NCBI GenBank assembly: GCA_002394525.1
Contig: DGUF01000059.1
Span: 1-13,838 of the forward strand
Source: Lachnospiraceae bacterium UBA4317
GTDB taxonomy: Bacteria; Bacillota_A; Clostridia; Lachnospirales; Lachnospiraceae
Reading direction: 5' to 3'
Length of the DNA: 13,838 nucleotides
Shown: positions 1-6,289 of the stretch, piece by piece
Numbering within the stretch: the stretch's first letter is position 1
How the letters are laid out: each line of letters begins with the position of its first letter
The notes under the pieces: model-generated
What the model was told of the DNA's origin: nothing
The model's input: only the letters and a program-made list of their open reading frames with translations
Database searches by the model: none
Position numbers and translations under genes: made by a program

Positions 1-221
1 TCCAGAACCTGATCGAGGTCTTTGAAAAGATGCGGACCAACATCAATGACAGTTCCATCATGATCATCTCCCACCAGGAGCGCATCCTGGAGATCGCCGA
101 CGAGATCGTCGTTCTCAGGGAGGGCCATATCGCCGCCAGCGGCCCCAGGGACGAGGTCCTGCCCGCCCTGATCGGCACCGCGTCCGCGGTCGAGGCCTGC
201 AAAGTACTCACTTCCAAATAA
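1..221 (+). CDS. sufC: SufC-like ABC ATPase, 3' end only (Fe-S cluster assembly)
   Basis: Only the last 72 codons are in the window (frame begins at base 3, TAA at 219-221). The fragment shows the end of an ABC ATPase: a hydrophobic strand followed by the H-loop (IISHQER), then a segment of the type IADEIVVLREGHI and a 'G' turn (AASGPRDEVL), as in the C-terminal part of the nucleotide-binding domain. The Walker A, Walker B and signature motifs lie upstream of the window. The next gene, 57 bp downstream on the same strand, is a SufB-family protein, so this is most simply SufC, the cytosolic ATPase that drives the SufB scaffold. The order C then B, with a short SufB, matches the minimal two-gene SUF system (SMS) known from archaea and anaerobic bacteria. 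Family identity is strong from context, moderate from the fragment alone. Confidence 0.82.
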   Translation, partial: QNLIEVFEKMRTNINDSSIMIISHQERILEIADEIVVLREGHIAASGPRDEVLPALIGTASAVEACKVLTSK

Positions 222-266
222 AAAGATATAAAGGTCAAATAGTTACGGTTCAGACCCACCTGAAAT

Positions 267-272
267 AAGGAG
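267..272 (+). promoter_or_regulatory. Ribosome binding site of the SufB-like gene
   Basis: AAGGAG lies 6 nt before the ATG at 279. It supports that start. The only other plus-strand feature between the two suf genes is a 57-bp spacer without a visible promoter or terminator, consistent with co-transcription. Confidence 0.8.
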
Positions 273-278
273 AACAGA

Positions 279-1214
279 ATGCTTCAGATCAAGGAAATAG
301 ATGAGATACAGAAAAGGCTCCTCCGGGAGATCGCCGATCTCCACACCGTCCCGACCGGGGCCTACAACATCCGGGCCAACGGTGAGTCGGCGGCCAGGAA
401 TACGACTGCCAACATCGACATCGTCTCCAAGGAGAACGCGTCCGGCATCGATATCCGCATCAAGCCCGGCACCAAAAACGAGAGCGTCCACATCCCCGTC
501 GTCATGAGCCAGAGCGGCCTCAAGGAGGTCGTCTACAACGATTTCTACATCGGTGAGGACAGCGACGTCGTCATCATTGCCGGCTGCGGCATCGACAACT
601 GCGGCAGCCAGGATTCCGAGCACGACGGCATCCACCGCTTCTTTGTCGGCAAGGGGGCCAAGGTCAAATATGTCGAAAAGCACTACGGCTCCGGCGACGG
701 CACCGGCAAGCGCCTCCTCAATCCCGGGACCGAGGTCTACATGGAGGAAGACAGCACCATGGAGATGGAGATGGTCCAGATCAAGGGCGTCGACTCCACA
801 AAGCGCGACACCAAGGCCGAGCTCAAGGCCGGTGCCCGCCTGGTCGTCCAGGAGCGTCTGATGACCCACGGAAACCAGGACGCCTACAGCATCTACAACG
901 TGGCCCTGAACGGCGACGGCTCCAGCGCCGACGTGGTCTCCAGGTCCGTGGCGCGTGACAATTCCTACCAGAAGCTGGATATGTGCATCCTGGGCAATGC
1001 CGCCTGCAGCGGCCACACCGAGTGCGACTCCATCATCATGGACAGCGGCCGCATCCTGGCCGTCCCCTCCCTGGAGGCCAACAGCACGGAGGCAGCCCTG
1101 GTCCACGAGGCCGCGATTGGCAAGATCGCCGGCGAACAGATCATCAAGCTCATGACCCTGGGCCTGACCGAGGCCGAGGCCGAGGAGCAGATCATCAACG
1201 GCTTCCTCAAATAA
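279..1214 (+). CDS. sufB: Short SufB-family Fe-S scaffold protein (SufBC/SMS type)
   Basis: A 311-residue SufB/SufD-family protein, the scaffold on which Fe-S clusters are assembled with the SufC ATPase in the cytosol. Bacterial SufB is usually about 470-500 residues, so this is the short form. The C-terminal third is diagnostic: an HTECDSIIMDSG segment around residue 246, then ALVHEAAIGKIAGEQ (274-287) and a helix ending IINGFLK, which line up by eye with the E. coli SufB C-terminal region (QCDS and HEATTSRIGEDQ ... IVNGF). On that alignment Cys249 corresponds to the catalytic Cys405, and His276/Glu277 to His433/Glu434, recalled from published SufB work. Other cysteines are Cys103 and Cys107 (GCGIDNCG), Cys236 and Cys243. 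It follows sufC directly and has a good ribosome binding site. No sufD, sufS or sufU is visible in the window. The family call is very secure; placement in the minimal SMS subgroup is inference from length and gene order. Confidence 0.93.
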   Translation: MLQIKEIDEIQKRLLREIADLHTVPTGAYNIRANGESAARNTTANIDIVSKENASGIDIRIKPGTKNESVHIPVVMSQSGLKEVVYNDFYIGEDSDVVIIAGCGIDNCGSQDSEHDGIHRFFVGKGAKVKYVEKHYGSGDGTGKRLLNPGTEVYMEEDSTMEMEMVQIKGVDSTKRDTKAELKAGARLVVQERLMTHGNQDAYSIYNVALNGDGSSADVVSRSVARDNSYQKLDMCILGNAACSGHTECDSIIMDSGRILAVPSLEANSTEAALVHEAAIGKIAGEQIIKLMTLGLTEAEAEEQIINGFLK

Positions 1215-1306
1215 GAAAACCCGGATTCGGTCCATGGCAGAGCTTTCTGCCCGGTCCGCAGAAAAGCCCGGAATCAGTTACAGGAATAAAAATCTGCCGC
1301 TTCCAT

Positions 1307-1311
1307 GGAGG
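1307..1311 (+). promoter_or_regulatory. Ribosome binding site that decides the start of the 80-residue gene
   Basis: GGAGG overlaps the upstream in-frame ATG at 1305 and lies 5 nt before the ATG at 1317. This spacing fits 1317 and rules against 1305, which has no purine-rich site upstream. Confidence 0.75.
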
Positions 1312-1316
1312 TTTTC

Positions 1317-1559
1317 ATGTTCTTTTTCAAAAAGAAGGATCCTTTTTCCGGCGCACAGGCCCCTCAGGAGCCCTATGACCCCGCAGTCCGGGAGCCGGTC
1401 CTGCGCTGCAGCATCTGCACCGGGGAGCAGGTCGCCGGCTTCCGCGACCGGAAGACCGGAGATTTCACGGAGATCATGCTGATCCGGACCCCCGCCGACC
1501 TGGAGGCCTTCCGGAAGCAGTATGGCATTGAGGAGACCGAGCTGAAGCGGATCTATTGA
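1317..1559 (+). CDS. Small conserved-looking CxxC protein, function unknown
   Basis: An 80-residue protein that I do not recognise with a known function. It begins with a short Phe/Lys-rich stretch (MFFFKKKDPF), has a flexible Pro-rich segment to about residue 27, then a compact part with a CSIC pair (Cys31 and Cys34) in RCSICTGEQVAGF, and ends with a helix rich in charged residues (LEAFRKQYGIEETELKRIY). The single CxxC is too little for a full zinc knuckle in one chain; metal binding or redox activity is possible but unproven. No signal peptide or membrane segment is present, so it is probably cytosolic. It lies 102 bp after the SufB-like gene on the same strand and may be read with it. The start at 1317 is set by GGAGG five bases upstream. 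That it is a real gene is supported by the ribosome binding site and amino-acid composition. Confidence 0.72.
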   Translation: MFFFKKKDPFSGAQAPQEPYDPAVREPVLRCSICTGEQVAGFRDRKTGDFTEIMLIRTPADLEAFRKQYGIEETELKRIY

Positions 1560-1594
1560 TGATCTGTTGATTTCTTGACAGGGACCGGTACTGA

Positions 1595-1636
1595 CAGCCG
1601 GGGCTACAGCGCTTCCGGGCCGGCTGCCTCTTTATG
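1595..1636 (+). terminator. Weak candidate terminator after the suf/CxxC genes
   Basis: CAGCCGG (1595-1601) can pair with CCGGCTG (1620-1626), followed by CCTCTTTATG, which is a poor T-tract. It lies in the 103-bp gap between two convergent genes, where termination is expected. The evidence is weak. Confidence 0.28.
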
Positions 1637-1662
1637 CCGTGCCTCGGCCGGCCGTGACCGGC

Positions 1663-2439
1663 TCAGAGCCGCCTGATCAGGTCTGCGATCTCCCGCTGCC
1701 TGACCCCCATGCGGGTCAGATGATCGGCCAGCCCGCAGAGGTCGGTGAAGGTCTCTCCGCCCTCGCTGCCGCCATCCCCTGAGAGGATCCTGCCGGCCCT
1801 GAACCGGCCGTCGGGCTCACAGACCAGCTCCAGGTCCACGGACAGGGTACCGGCGCCCTCCGCCCCTGCCGGCGCCGCAGACGGGCCGGACGGGGCCCCT
1901 GAGAGGCCTGAAGCCGCCTCTGACAGTCCCCGGCAGCCCTCTCCGGCCTCCCTGCGGACCGTCATGACCCTGGTCAGGGTCATGGCCTCCAGGTCCGCCC
2001 GGCCCCCGGTCAGGACGGCCTGGGCCTTCAGGTACTTTTTCAGCCGCCTGACATTTTTCTCTTTCCCGGGATTTTTGAGCCGCCCCCTCGTGCTGTTGTG
2101 GCGCAGGTCGGCCAGCTTGACCCTGGCCGCCAGCCTGCAGCTGCTCAGATTCCTCACATAGTCCATGTAATCCGGGTACTTCTTCTTATCATGAGTGAGC
2201 AGGACCAGGGCCTCCAGGACCTCCTCCGGAAATCCCTCGGCGGCCAGGTCCTCCCGCGTCATTTTCGTGTCCTCCATGACATCGTGCAGCATGGCCGTAC
2301 AGATTTCCTCCTCGGTCTCCATCTGCTCGGCCAGATGATAGGGATGGAAGCAATAGGGCACCCCGCCCTTGTCGGACTGAAAGTGATGGGCCTCAAAACA
2401 GATCTCCATGGCCCTCTGCGTCAGGTCGGTATACAGCAT
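1663..2439 (-). CDS. Small HD-domain hydrolase, RSH/alarmone-hydrolase-like
   Basis: A 258-residue cytosolic protein whose first 140 residues resemble the hydrolase domain of RelA/SpoT-homologue (RSH) enzymes, which remove the 3'-pyrophosphate from (p)ppGpp. Visible metal and catalytic motifs in order: His32 in CFHPYHLA, His52-Asp53 in MLHDVMEDT with the Glu56-Asp57 pair typical of RSH hydrolases, and Asp111 in KLADLRHNS. No synthetase domain, TGS or ACT region is present, so it would be a stand-alone small hydrolase. Residues 165-198 form a Gly/Ala/Ser/Pro-rich linker, and 199-258 a small C-terminal segment I do not recognise. The frame stays open upstream to 2721 and into the tRNA gene, but the start at 2439 is chosen because AGGAGG lies 10 nt upstream and the homologous part begins there. 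Substrate is inferred from motifs; other nucleotide pyrophosphates are possible. Confidence 0.8.
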   Translation of the reverse strand: MLYTDLTQRAMEICFEAHHFQSDKGGVPYCFHPYHLAEQMETEEEICTAMLHDVMEDTKMTREDLAAEGFPEEVLEALVLLTHDKKKYPDYMDYVRNLSSCRLAARVKLADLRHNSTRGRLKNPGKEKNVRRLKKYLKAQAVLTGGRADLEAMTLTRVMTVRREAGEGCRGLSEAASGLSGAPSGPSAAPAGAEGAGTLSVDLELVCEPDGRFRAGRILSGDGGSEGGETFTDLCGLADHLTRMGVRQREIADLIRRL

Positions 2440-2449
2440 GTCCGGATCT

Positions 2450-2455
2450 CCTCCT
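2450..2455 (-). promoter_or_regulatory. Ribosome binding site of the HD hydrolase gene
   Basis: Read on the minus strand this is AGGAGG, 10 nt before the ATG at 2439-2437. It sets the start, excluding an N-terminal extension of 94 codons that would run through the palindromic region and the tRNA gene. Confidence 0.78.
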
Positions 2456-2462
2456 GATATTT

Positions 2463-2617
2463 TGTTACAGTTCACGCCCTCTCGAAGGACGTGAACTTGT
2501 AACATTGCGTTCAGCGATTCCAACGCGCTGCGCGCCGCTGAACGCCGTAAAACTCGGGTTTTTGCGTTGAAAACCACGCAAAAACGCCTCGCGTTCGTGG
2601 TAGTCAGAACTATAACA
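2463..2617. repeat. Composite palindromic element (MITE-like or structured leader)
   Basis: A 155-bp stretch with three consecutive inverted repeats inside a larger one. Outer ends: TGTTACAGTTC (2463-2473) against GAACTATAACA (2607-2617), 10 of 11 positions complementary. Inner: GTTACAGTTCACG (2464-2476) with CGTGAACTTGTAAC (2490-2503), one bulged base; GCGTTCAGCG (2507-2516) with CGCTGAACGC (2535-2544), perfect; and GTTTTTGCGT with ACGCAAAAAC, perfect, at about 2559-2586. GCGTT or its complement AACGC recurs many times. The flanks carry TATTT on both sides (2458-2462 and 2619-2623), a possible target duplication but in AT-rich sequence. It encodes no transposase. It fully occupies the 5' leader of the HD hydrolase gene, so a structured regulatory RNA is the alternative reading. 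Confidence 0.6.
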
Positions 2618-2637
2618 GTATTTTTAATTTTTTTCAA
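2609..2637 (-). promoter_or_regulatory. Promoter for the HD hydrolase gene
   Basis: On the minus strand, TTGAAA (2637-2632) is followed after exactly 17 bp by TATAGT (2614-2609), each five of six to consensus, with an AT-rich spacer. The transcript would start near 2602 and carry a leader of about 160 nt made of the nested inverted repeats. The -10 box lies inside the right terminus of the palindromic element and the -35 box outside it. Confidence 0.6.
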
Positions 2638-2645
2638 AATAGTGA

Positions 2646-2675
2646 TTGACAGAAATGCACAGCCTGTGTTAGTAT
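2646..2675 (+). promoter_or_regulatory. Promoter for tRNA-Thr
   Basis: A perfect TTGACA (2646-2651) is followed after 18 bp by TAGTAT (2670-2675). The start point would be near 2682, about 27 nt before the mature tRNA. It points away from the HD gene promoter; the two -35 boxes are only 8 bp apart. Confidence 0.65.
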
Positions 2676-2708
2676 ACATTCGTTGCGGAAAACAGCAGCA
2701 AACAATTC

Positions 2709-2781
2709 GCTGGCATAGCACAGTCGGTAGTGCGTCGCATTGGTAGTGCGGAGGTCACGAGTTCGATTCTCGTTGCCAGCT
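2709..2781 (+). tRNA. tRNA-Thr, anticodon GGT
   Basis: A full 73-nt cloverleaf can be drawn. Acceptor GCTGGCA (2709-2715) pairs with TGCCAGC (2774-2780), with discriminator T2781. The D arm is GCAC/GTGC with the G-G pair in the loop. The anticodon stem TCGCA/TGCGG encloses the loop TTGGTAG, giving anticodon GGT (2742-2744) for threonine codon ACC (and ACT by wobble). The T arm ACGAG/CTCGT encloses TTCGATT. CCA is not encoded. A consensus promoter lies upstream and an intrinsic terminator directly downstream, so it is a single-gene transcription unit. Confidence 0.95.
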
Positions 2782-2787
2782 CTCAGC

Positions 2788-2831
2788 AGAAGCCTGAAAC
2801 CTGATGAAATCGGGAGCAGGCTTCTTTTTTT
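2788..2831 (+). terminator. Intrinsic terminator of tRNA-Thr
   Basis: AGAAGCCTG (2788-2796) pairs perfectly with CAGGCTTCT (2817-2825), followed by a continuous T run to 2831. It starts 7 nt after the tRNA. The 216 bases from 2832 to 3047 hold no gene that I can support, only the hairpin at 3001-3043. Confidence 0.88.
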
Positions 2832-3000
2832 GTCCTTTTTCCTGCCGCGGCTGCCCCTCATCCCGGCCCTGGATCCGGGCCTGTCCCCGGAAGCACGGCG
2901 TTTTATGGTTTCCACCCGCGCCGGATCCACCCCTGCAGGCAAAGGACGGGCTGAATGATCCTCCATCCATGACCTGCATCCGGATCCGGCCACGGGCCGG

Positions 3001-3043
3001 AAAAGGGCCGGGCACCGGGAAAGAGACTCTCCCGCTGCCCGGC
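3001..3043 (-). terminator. Candidate terminator after the peptidase operon
   Basis: GCCGGGCA (3007-3014) pairs with TGCCCGGC (3036-3043), extended after one mismatch by CGGGA (3016-3020) with TCCCG (3030-3034). On the minus strand the stem is followed by CCTTTTCC, a short T-tract. It starts 5 bp after the stop of the C39-like gene. The stem is strong but the T-tract is weak. Confidence 0.5.
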
Positions 3044-3047
3044 CTCT

Positions 3048-3830
3048 TCAGCTCTCCACGCGGATGGTCAGGAAATGGCCGTGCCCGATCTCCTCCTCCC
3101 CGGCCCACACGGGGCGGGGAGTCCAGCCGTCCGCCAGCAGGAACTGCCTGTCCCCGCCCCTGCGCCTGCAGGCATAGCAGAGCATATGGTGATTCTGGTA
3201 TCTGGGGTGCCTGTAGACCTGCAGGTAGACGATGGCCCCCCTGCCCAGGGCTTCCTCGACCGCGTCCGGCGTGATCCGGATATGGAAGCGGACCTCCGGC
3301 CGCAGGGAGAGGAGGCCGGCCGCCCTCAGGCACCGTCTCAGAAAGACTCCGGTCAGGAAGTTGGAGGTCCCCCCGAAGCGGCCCATGATCTCTGTATTCC
3401 AGTAGATGCGGGTCCTGGCCCCGATCTGGGCGCAGACCAGAAAGAGCCTCTCCGCTTCCCTGGCCTCCTGCTCCCGCTTCAGCCTCTCCTGCTCTCTCCT
3501 GGCCAGGACCGCGGAAAAAGTCCGCGCCGGCGCCGCCGGCTCCGCGGAAGGCGCACCCGGAGTTCTTTTCTCAGCCTCCGGGGCCTTTCCCGTCCCTCCG
3601 GAGGCCGCCGCATAGCTTTGCAGGGTCCTGATCACATTGACGGCCGCCGTCGGGCCGCAGTGCCTGATATAGCCCTTTCCCAGGGCCCTGAACTGGCCCG
3701 TCGTGCAGAAGGAGGCCCAGGGGACCCAGAAACCGGATCCCCCGGCGCTCCGGCCGTCCGGCCCGGATCCTGCGGCCGGGCCGCTCTGTTTTTTCAAATC
3801 TTCCTGCCTGTCTGTGCTCTTTTTGATCAT
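3048..3830 (-). CDS. C39-like cysteine peptidase with a charged insertion
   Basis: A 260-residue protein with the signature order of a papain-fold C39-like peptidase: Cys58 in HCGPTAAVN, His214/His215 in NHHMLCYA, and an acidic residue Asp234 in LLADGW. Between Cys and His lies an insertion of about 60 residues, Ala/Pro-rich (75-105) then a highly charged predicted helix (110-130, RREQERLKREQEAREAERL), longer than in simple C39 domains. No signal peptide or membrane helix is visible, which would leave it in the cytosol. The ATG at 3830 overlaps the TGA of the preceding clostripain gene (ATGA), a sign of translational coupling. A TTG at 3851 would add 7 residues, but neither start has a well-spaced ribosome binding site, so ATGA coupling decides. 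Being a peptidase is inferred from motifs; the catalytic residues fit but the substrate is unknown. Confidence 0.68.
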   Translation of the reverse strand: MIKKSTDRQEDLKKQSGPAAGSGPDGRSAGGSGFWVPWASFCTTGQFRALGKGYIRHCGPTAAVNVIRTLQSYAAASGGTGKAPEAEKRTPGAPSAEPAAPARTFSAVLARREQERLKREQEAREAERLFLVCAQIGARTRIYWNTEIMGRFGGTSNFLTGVFLRRCLRAAGLLSLRPEVRFHIRITPDAVEEALGRGAIVYLQVYRHPRYQNHHMLCYACRRRGGDRQFLLADGWTPRPVWAGEEEIGHGHFLTIRVES

Positions 3831-6283
3831 CGCTCCAGACTCTCTGTCCAATAGGACTGGTTGTAAATATCATTCAGCCGGTAGCTGAGGCGGACCTTGC
3901 CCTCCGGCAGCTCCGTGTCGGTGACCCGCAGGCCGCCCCGGACCGTCATGCGGTTTCCGAGAACATAGCTGTCCTGGTATTCGCCCTCATAGGAATAGAA
4001 ATCGCAGAGGAAGTCCAGGGTGTCTCCGTCGCTGATCTCGGTCAGGTTCTTGGCGACCGCCTCGATCTCCTCATCCCGGTAGTCGGTCTGGGCGCCCGCG
4101 ACATAGCCCGAGGGATTCTCATTGTCAAAGACAATGATCAGGTTGACGCGCTGGCCGTTGAGCAGGGCCGGGACGCGGCCGGTGATGCTCCAGTAGTCTC
4201 CGTCGTTCACGGAATCCAGGTGGTAGTAGGGGACGATCTGGCCGTTGATGGCAAGCCAGGCCTTTCCGTCGTCGGCCACCAGGTTCCCGTCCTTGTCGAA
4301 ATCATAGATCTCATCATAGCCCAGGTCGATGTAGCCCTCGCCGTCGTCATAGAAGAGGTTGAGGACCAGGGACTGGACCAGGTCCCACTGGCCGGAGGGA
4401 AGGGTCATGATATACTTTCCGTCCTCCCTCTGGGTCCAGTAGAGGGCGGAGGTATCGATGTGGTTGTCGTTTATGTACTGCAGGGTCTCCTCGTCGCTGA
4501 GGGCGCGGTCCTGCAGAAAGCCCGTATTGCCGGCGGACAGGCCGCTGATCGAGCTGAAATCACCGCCCAGGAAGGATCCCAGAAGCTGGCCGATCAGCTC
4601 CTCGCTGGCTCCGGAGGACCCGTAGGGGGACATGCCCGTCCCGGAGGCCGAGCCGGACGGATAGCCGCTCAGCAGGGTTCCGAAGAGGGAGGGAATCGGG
4701 GAGGCGGTCGAGCTGCCGCCCGCCGCCGCCTGGCCGCTCATCTCCAGGCTTGCAAAGGCGCGGATGGCATGGGCGTAATCCTCCTCCATGCCGATCTCGT
4801 CATAGGACTGGGTCGCCTTGTCGACATTGCGGGCGCTCCTGTAGGGAAAATAAATGGAAAGCCCGTAGGCGTTGGTCATATTGGAGGAGGTCCGGTTATA
4901 TTTGACAGATGCCCTGACGGCCTCCGCCAGTGCCTTTCCTTCCTTGCTTCCGACATTGTCGGCGAAGTGAGCCAGGTCGACCTGATCGATCCCCGTGGAC
5001 CTGGCAAATTCCCGGCTGCCGCTCCTGGCCCTGGAGATCCTGGTGTATTCCTTGTCCTGGATGGACTGGGTGACAGACCTGGCGAAGGAGGCCAGCTTTT
5101 CGGGGACCGCGGCCGTGAGCTCGGCCAGGTCCACGACAGAGAGCGTGGTCCCCTGCCCGGGCGTCCGCTTCGCGCAGGTGGAGACAAAGTCATCCACGAT
5201 CCGCTGGCCCATTTCCAGGGTGGACATGGAGGTGTTTTTGCTGAGGGCATTGAGCCAGTTTGTGTAGTACCAGCCGATCCCGGGCTCTGTCTCCTCGGAG
5301 GCGATCAGATAGTCCGCGTAGCGGTCCATCATGAGGGCGGTCTCCGCGGTCGCCATCAGGCAGGCGTCGAAGCCCACGAAATCAAAGGAGACGCCGCCGC
5401 TCTTGAGGGCCTGATTGATCCCGGCCAGGCTCATGGAGCCGCTGGATTTGAATTTCTCGTCATAGCCGTAGCCGCTGACCGATCCGGCGCCGTGGTCCCA
5501 GAGGATCAGCTCATTGCGGTTGGCCGGAAAGTTTTTGGCGCAGTATTTGATAAAGGAGGCCAGGGTGGCGGGGTCTGTCATGGGCTTTGCCCCCAGATCC
5601 TTTTCGAGCAGGAGGAGGCCCCCTTCTTTGATCTGGTAGATCTGGTTGGTCCTGCTGCTGACCACATTGTTGTTCCAGCGGCTGCAGCCGCCCGTATATA
5701 CGATCAGATTGACCTTGTCAGAGAGTTTGGACGCGACCATCTCCTGCAGGTCCGACGTCGCCATCCGGCTTCTGGACTCCAGGTCTGTGCCGCACATGTA
5801 GACCATGATGGTCACGACGTCATTGCCCCCTCCCCGGATCACGGTGCGCTTGTCTCTGACGCCGGTGGCAACGGTCGTATCAGGAGTTACGCCGGACCCG
5901 GCCGCGCTCCAGCTGCCCTGCGCAGAGGAAGAGCCCGTGGGAAGGCCCGGTGTGGACTCAACGCTGCCTTCGTCGGAATAGCCGCCGAAGCTCCCGGCGG
6001 AATTCTGGTTGGAGCTGCCGTAGTCATAGGTCACCGTGCTCTGGTCCGAGCCTCCCGAAAGGCCTCCGCCCCCGAACATATAGACCAGGACCAGGATGAT
6101 GATCACGGGAAGGCTCAGTCCAGCCCCCCGGGTGACCATGCTGCCGCCGGTCTTTCTGCGGCCGCTGTAGCCGTCCTTGTCACCGACCGGCCCTGTCCCG
6201 AGGCCGCTGCCCCTGCGGTTGAGGCCGGTCCCTTTTCCTTTTACATTTCTTTCTCTGCCGTGCGGTTTTTTCTCAATATCCAT
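3827..6283 (-). CDS. Membrane-anchored clostripain-family (C11) cysteine peptidase
   Basis: An 818-residue protein of the clostripain (C11) family, cysteine peptidases that usually cut after Arg or Lys. The N-terminus is basic and cytosolic, followed by one membrane helix at about 56-71 (LSLPVIIILVLVYMF) acting as a signal anchor, and a Gly/Ser-rich stalk to about 150. The catalytic domain begins at VVTIMVYMCGTDLES (156-170); the dyad is His264 in LWDHGAGS and Cys308 in GFDACLMA, both intact. It runs to about 515. A Gly/Ser/Pro linker (516-590) leads to a C-terminal domain (590-818) carrying DFDKDGN at 661-667, an EF-hand-like calcium loop. AAGGAGG lies 6 nt before the ATG. It follows the lipoprotein gene by 55 bp and overlaps the C39-like gene by 4 nt. 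Extracellular location is inferred from topology. C11 enzymes are often activated by self-cleavage; the site here cannot be seen. Confidence 0.92.
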   Translation of the reverse strand: MDIEKKPHGRERNVKGKGTGLNRRGSGLGTGPVGDKDGYSGRRKTGGSMVTRGAGLSLPVIIILVLVYMFGGGGLSGGSDQSTVTYDYGSSNQNSAGSFGGYSDEGSVESTPGLPTGSSSAQGSWSAAGSGVTPDTTVATGVRDKRTVIRGGGNDVVTIMVYMCGTDLESRSRMATSDLQEMVASKLSDKVNLIVYTGGCSRWNNNVVSSRTNQIYQIKEGGLLLLEKDLGAKPMTDPATLASFIKYCAKNFPANRNELILWDHGAGSVSGYGYDEKFKSSGSMSLAGINQALKSGGVSFDFVGFDACLMATAETALMMDRYADYLIASEETEPGIGWYYTNWLNALSKNTSMSTLEMGQRIVDDFVSTCAKRTPGQGTTLSVVDLAELTAAVPEKLASFARSVTQSIQDKEYTRISRARSGSREFARSTGIDQVDLAHFADNVGSKEGKALAEAVRASVKYNRTSSNMTNAYGLSIYFPYRSARNVDKATQSYDEIGMEEDYAHAIRAFASLEMSGQAAAGGSSTASPIPSLFGTLLSGYPSGSASGTGMSPYGSSGASEELIGQLLGSFLGGDFSSISGLSAGNTGFLQDRALSDEETLQYINDNHIDTSALYWTQREDGKYIMTLPSGQWDLVQSLVLNLFYDDGEGYIDLGYDEIYDFDKDGNLVADDGKAWLAINGQIVPYYHLDSVNDGDYWSITGRVPALLNGQRVNLIIVFDNENPSGYVAGAQTDYRDEEIEAVAKNLTEISDGDTLDFLCDFYSYEGEYQDSYVLGNRMTVRGGLRVTDTELPEGKVRLSYRLNDIYNQSYWTESLER

Positions 6284-6289
6284 GCGCTA

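Noticed and set aside
243..1235. A 330-codon minus-strand open frame opposite sufB
   Set aside because: Composition is Asp/Val/Leu/Gly-rich antisense of a clear SufB-family gene, and it has no supporting signals.
1236..1251. GGCAGA/TCTGCC hairpin after the SufB-like gene
   Set aside because: Short stem with no T-tract, so not a convincing terminator; left unannotated.
2440..2721. N-terminal extension of the HD hydrolase to 352 residues
   Set aside because: It would translate the palindromic leader and part of tRNA-Thr; the ribosome binding site at 2450-2455 fits the ATG at 2439.
2709..2781. tRNA-Thr as an integration site for a mobile island
   Set aside because: No integrase gene and no repeat of the tRNA 3' end were seen in the window.
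2634..3333. Minus-strand frames overlapping the tRNA and the 2832-3047 gap
   Set aside because: They run through the tRNA gene and its terminator, are rich in Arg/Gly/Ser/Pro, and have no start signals.
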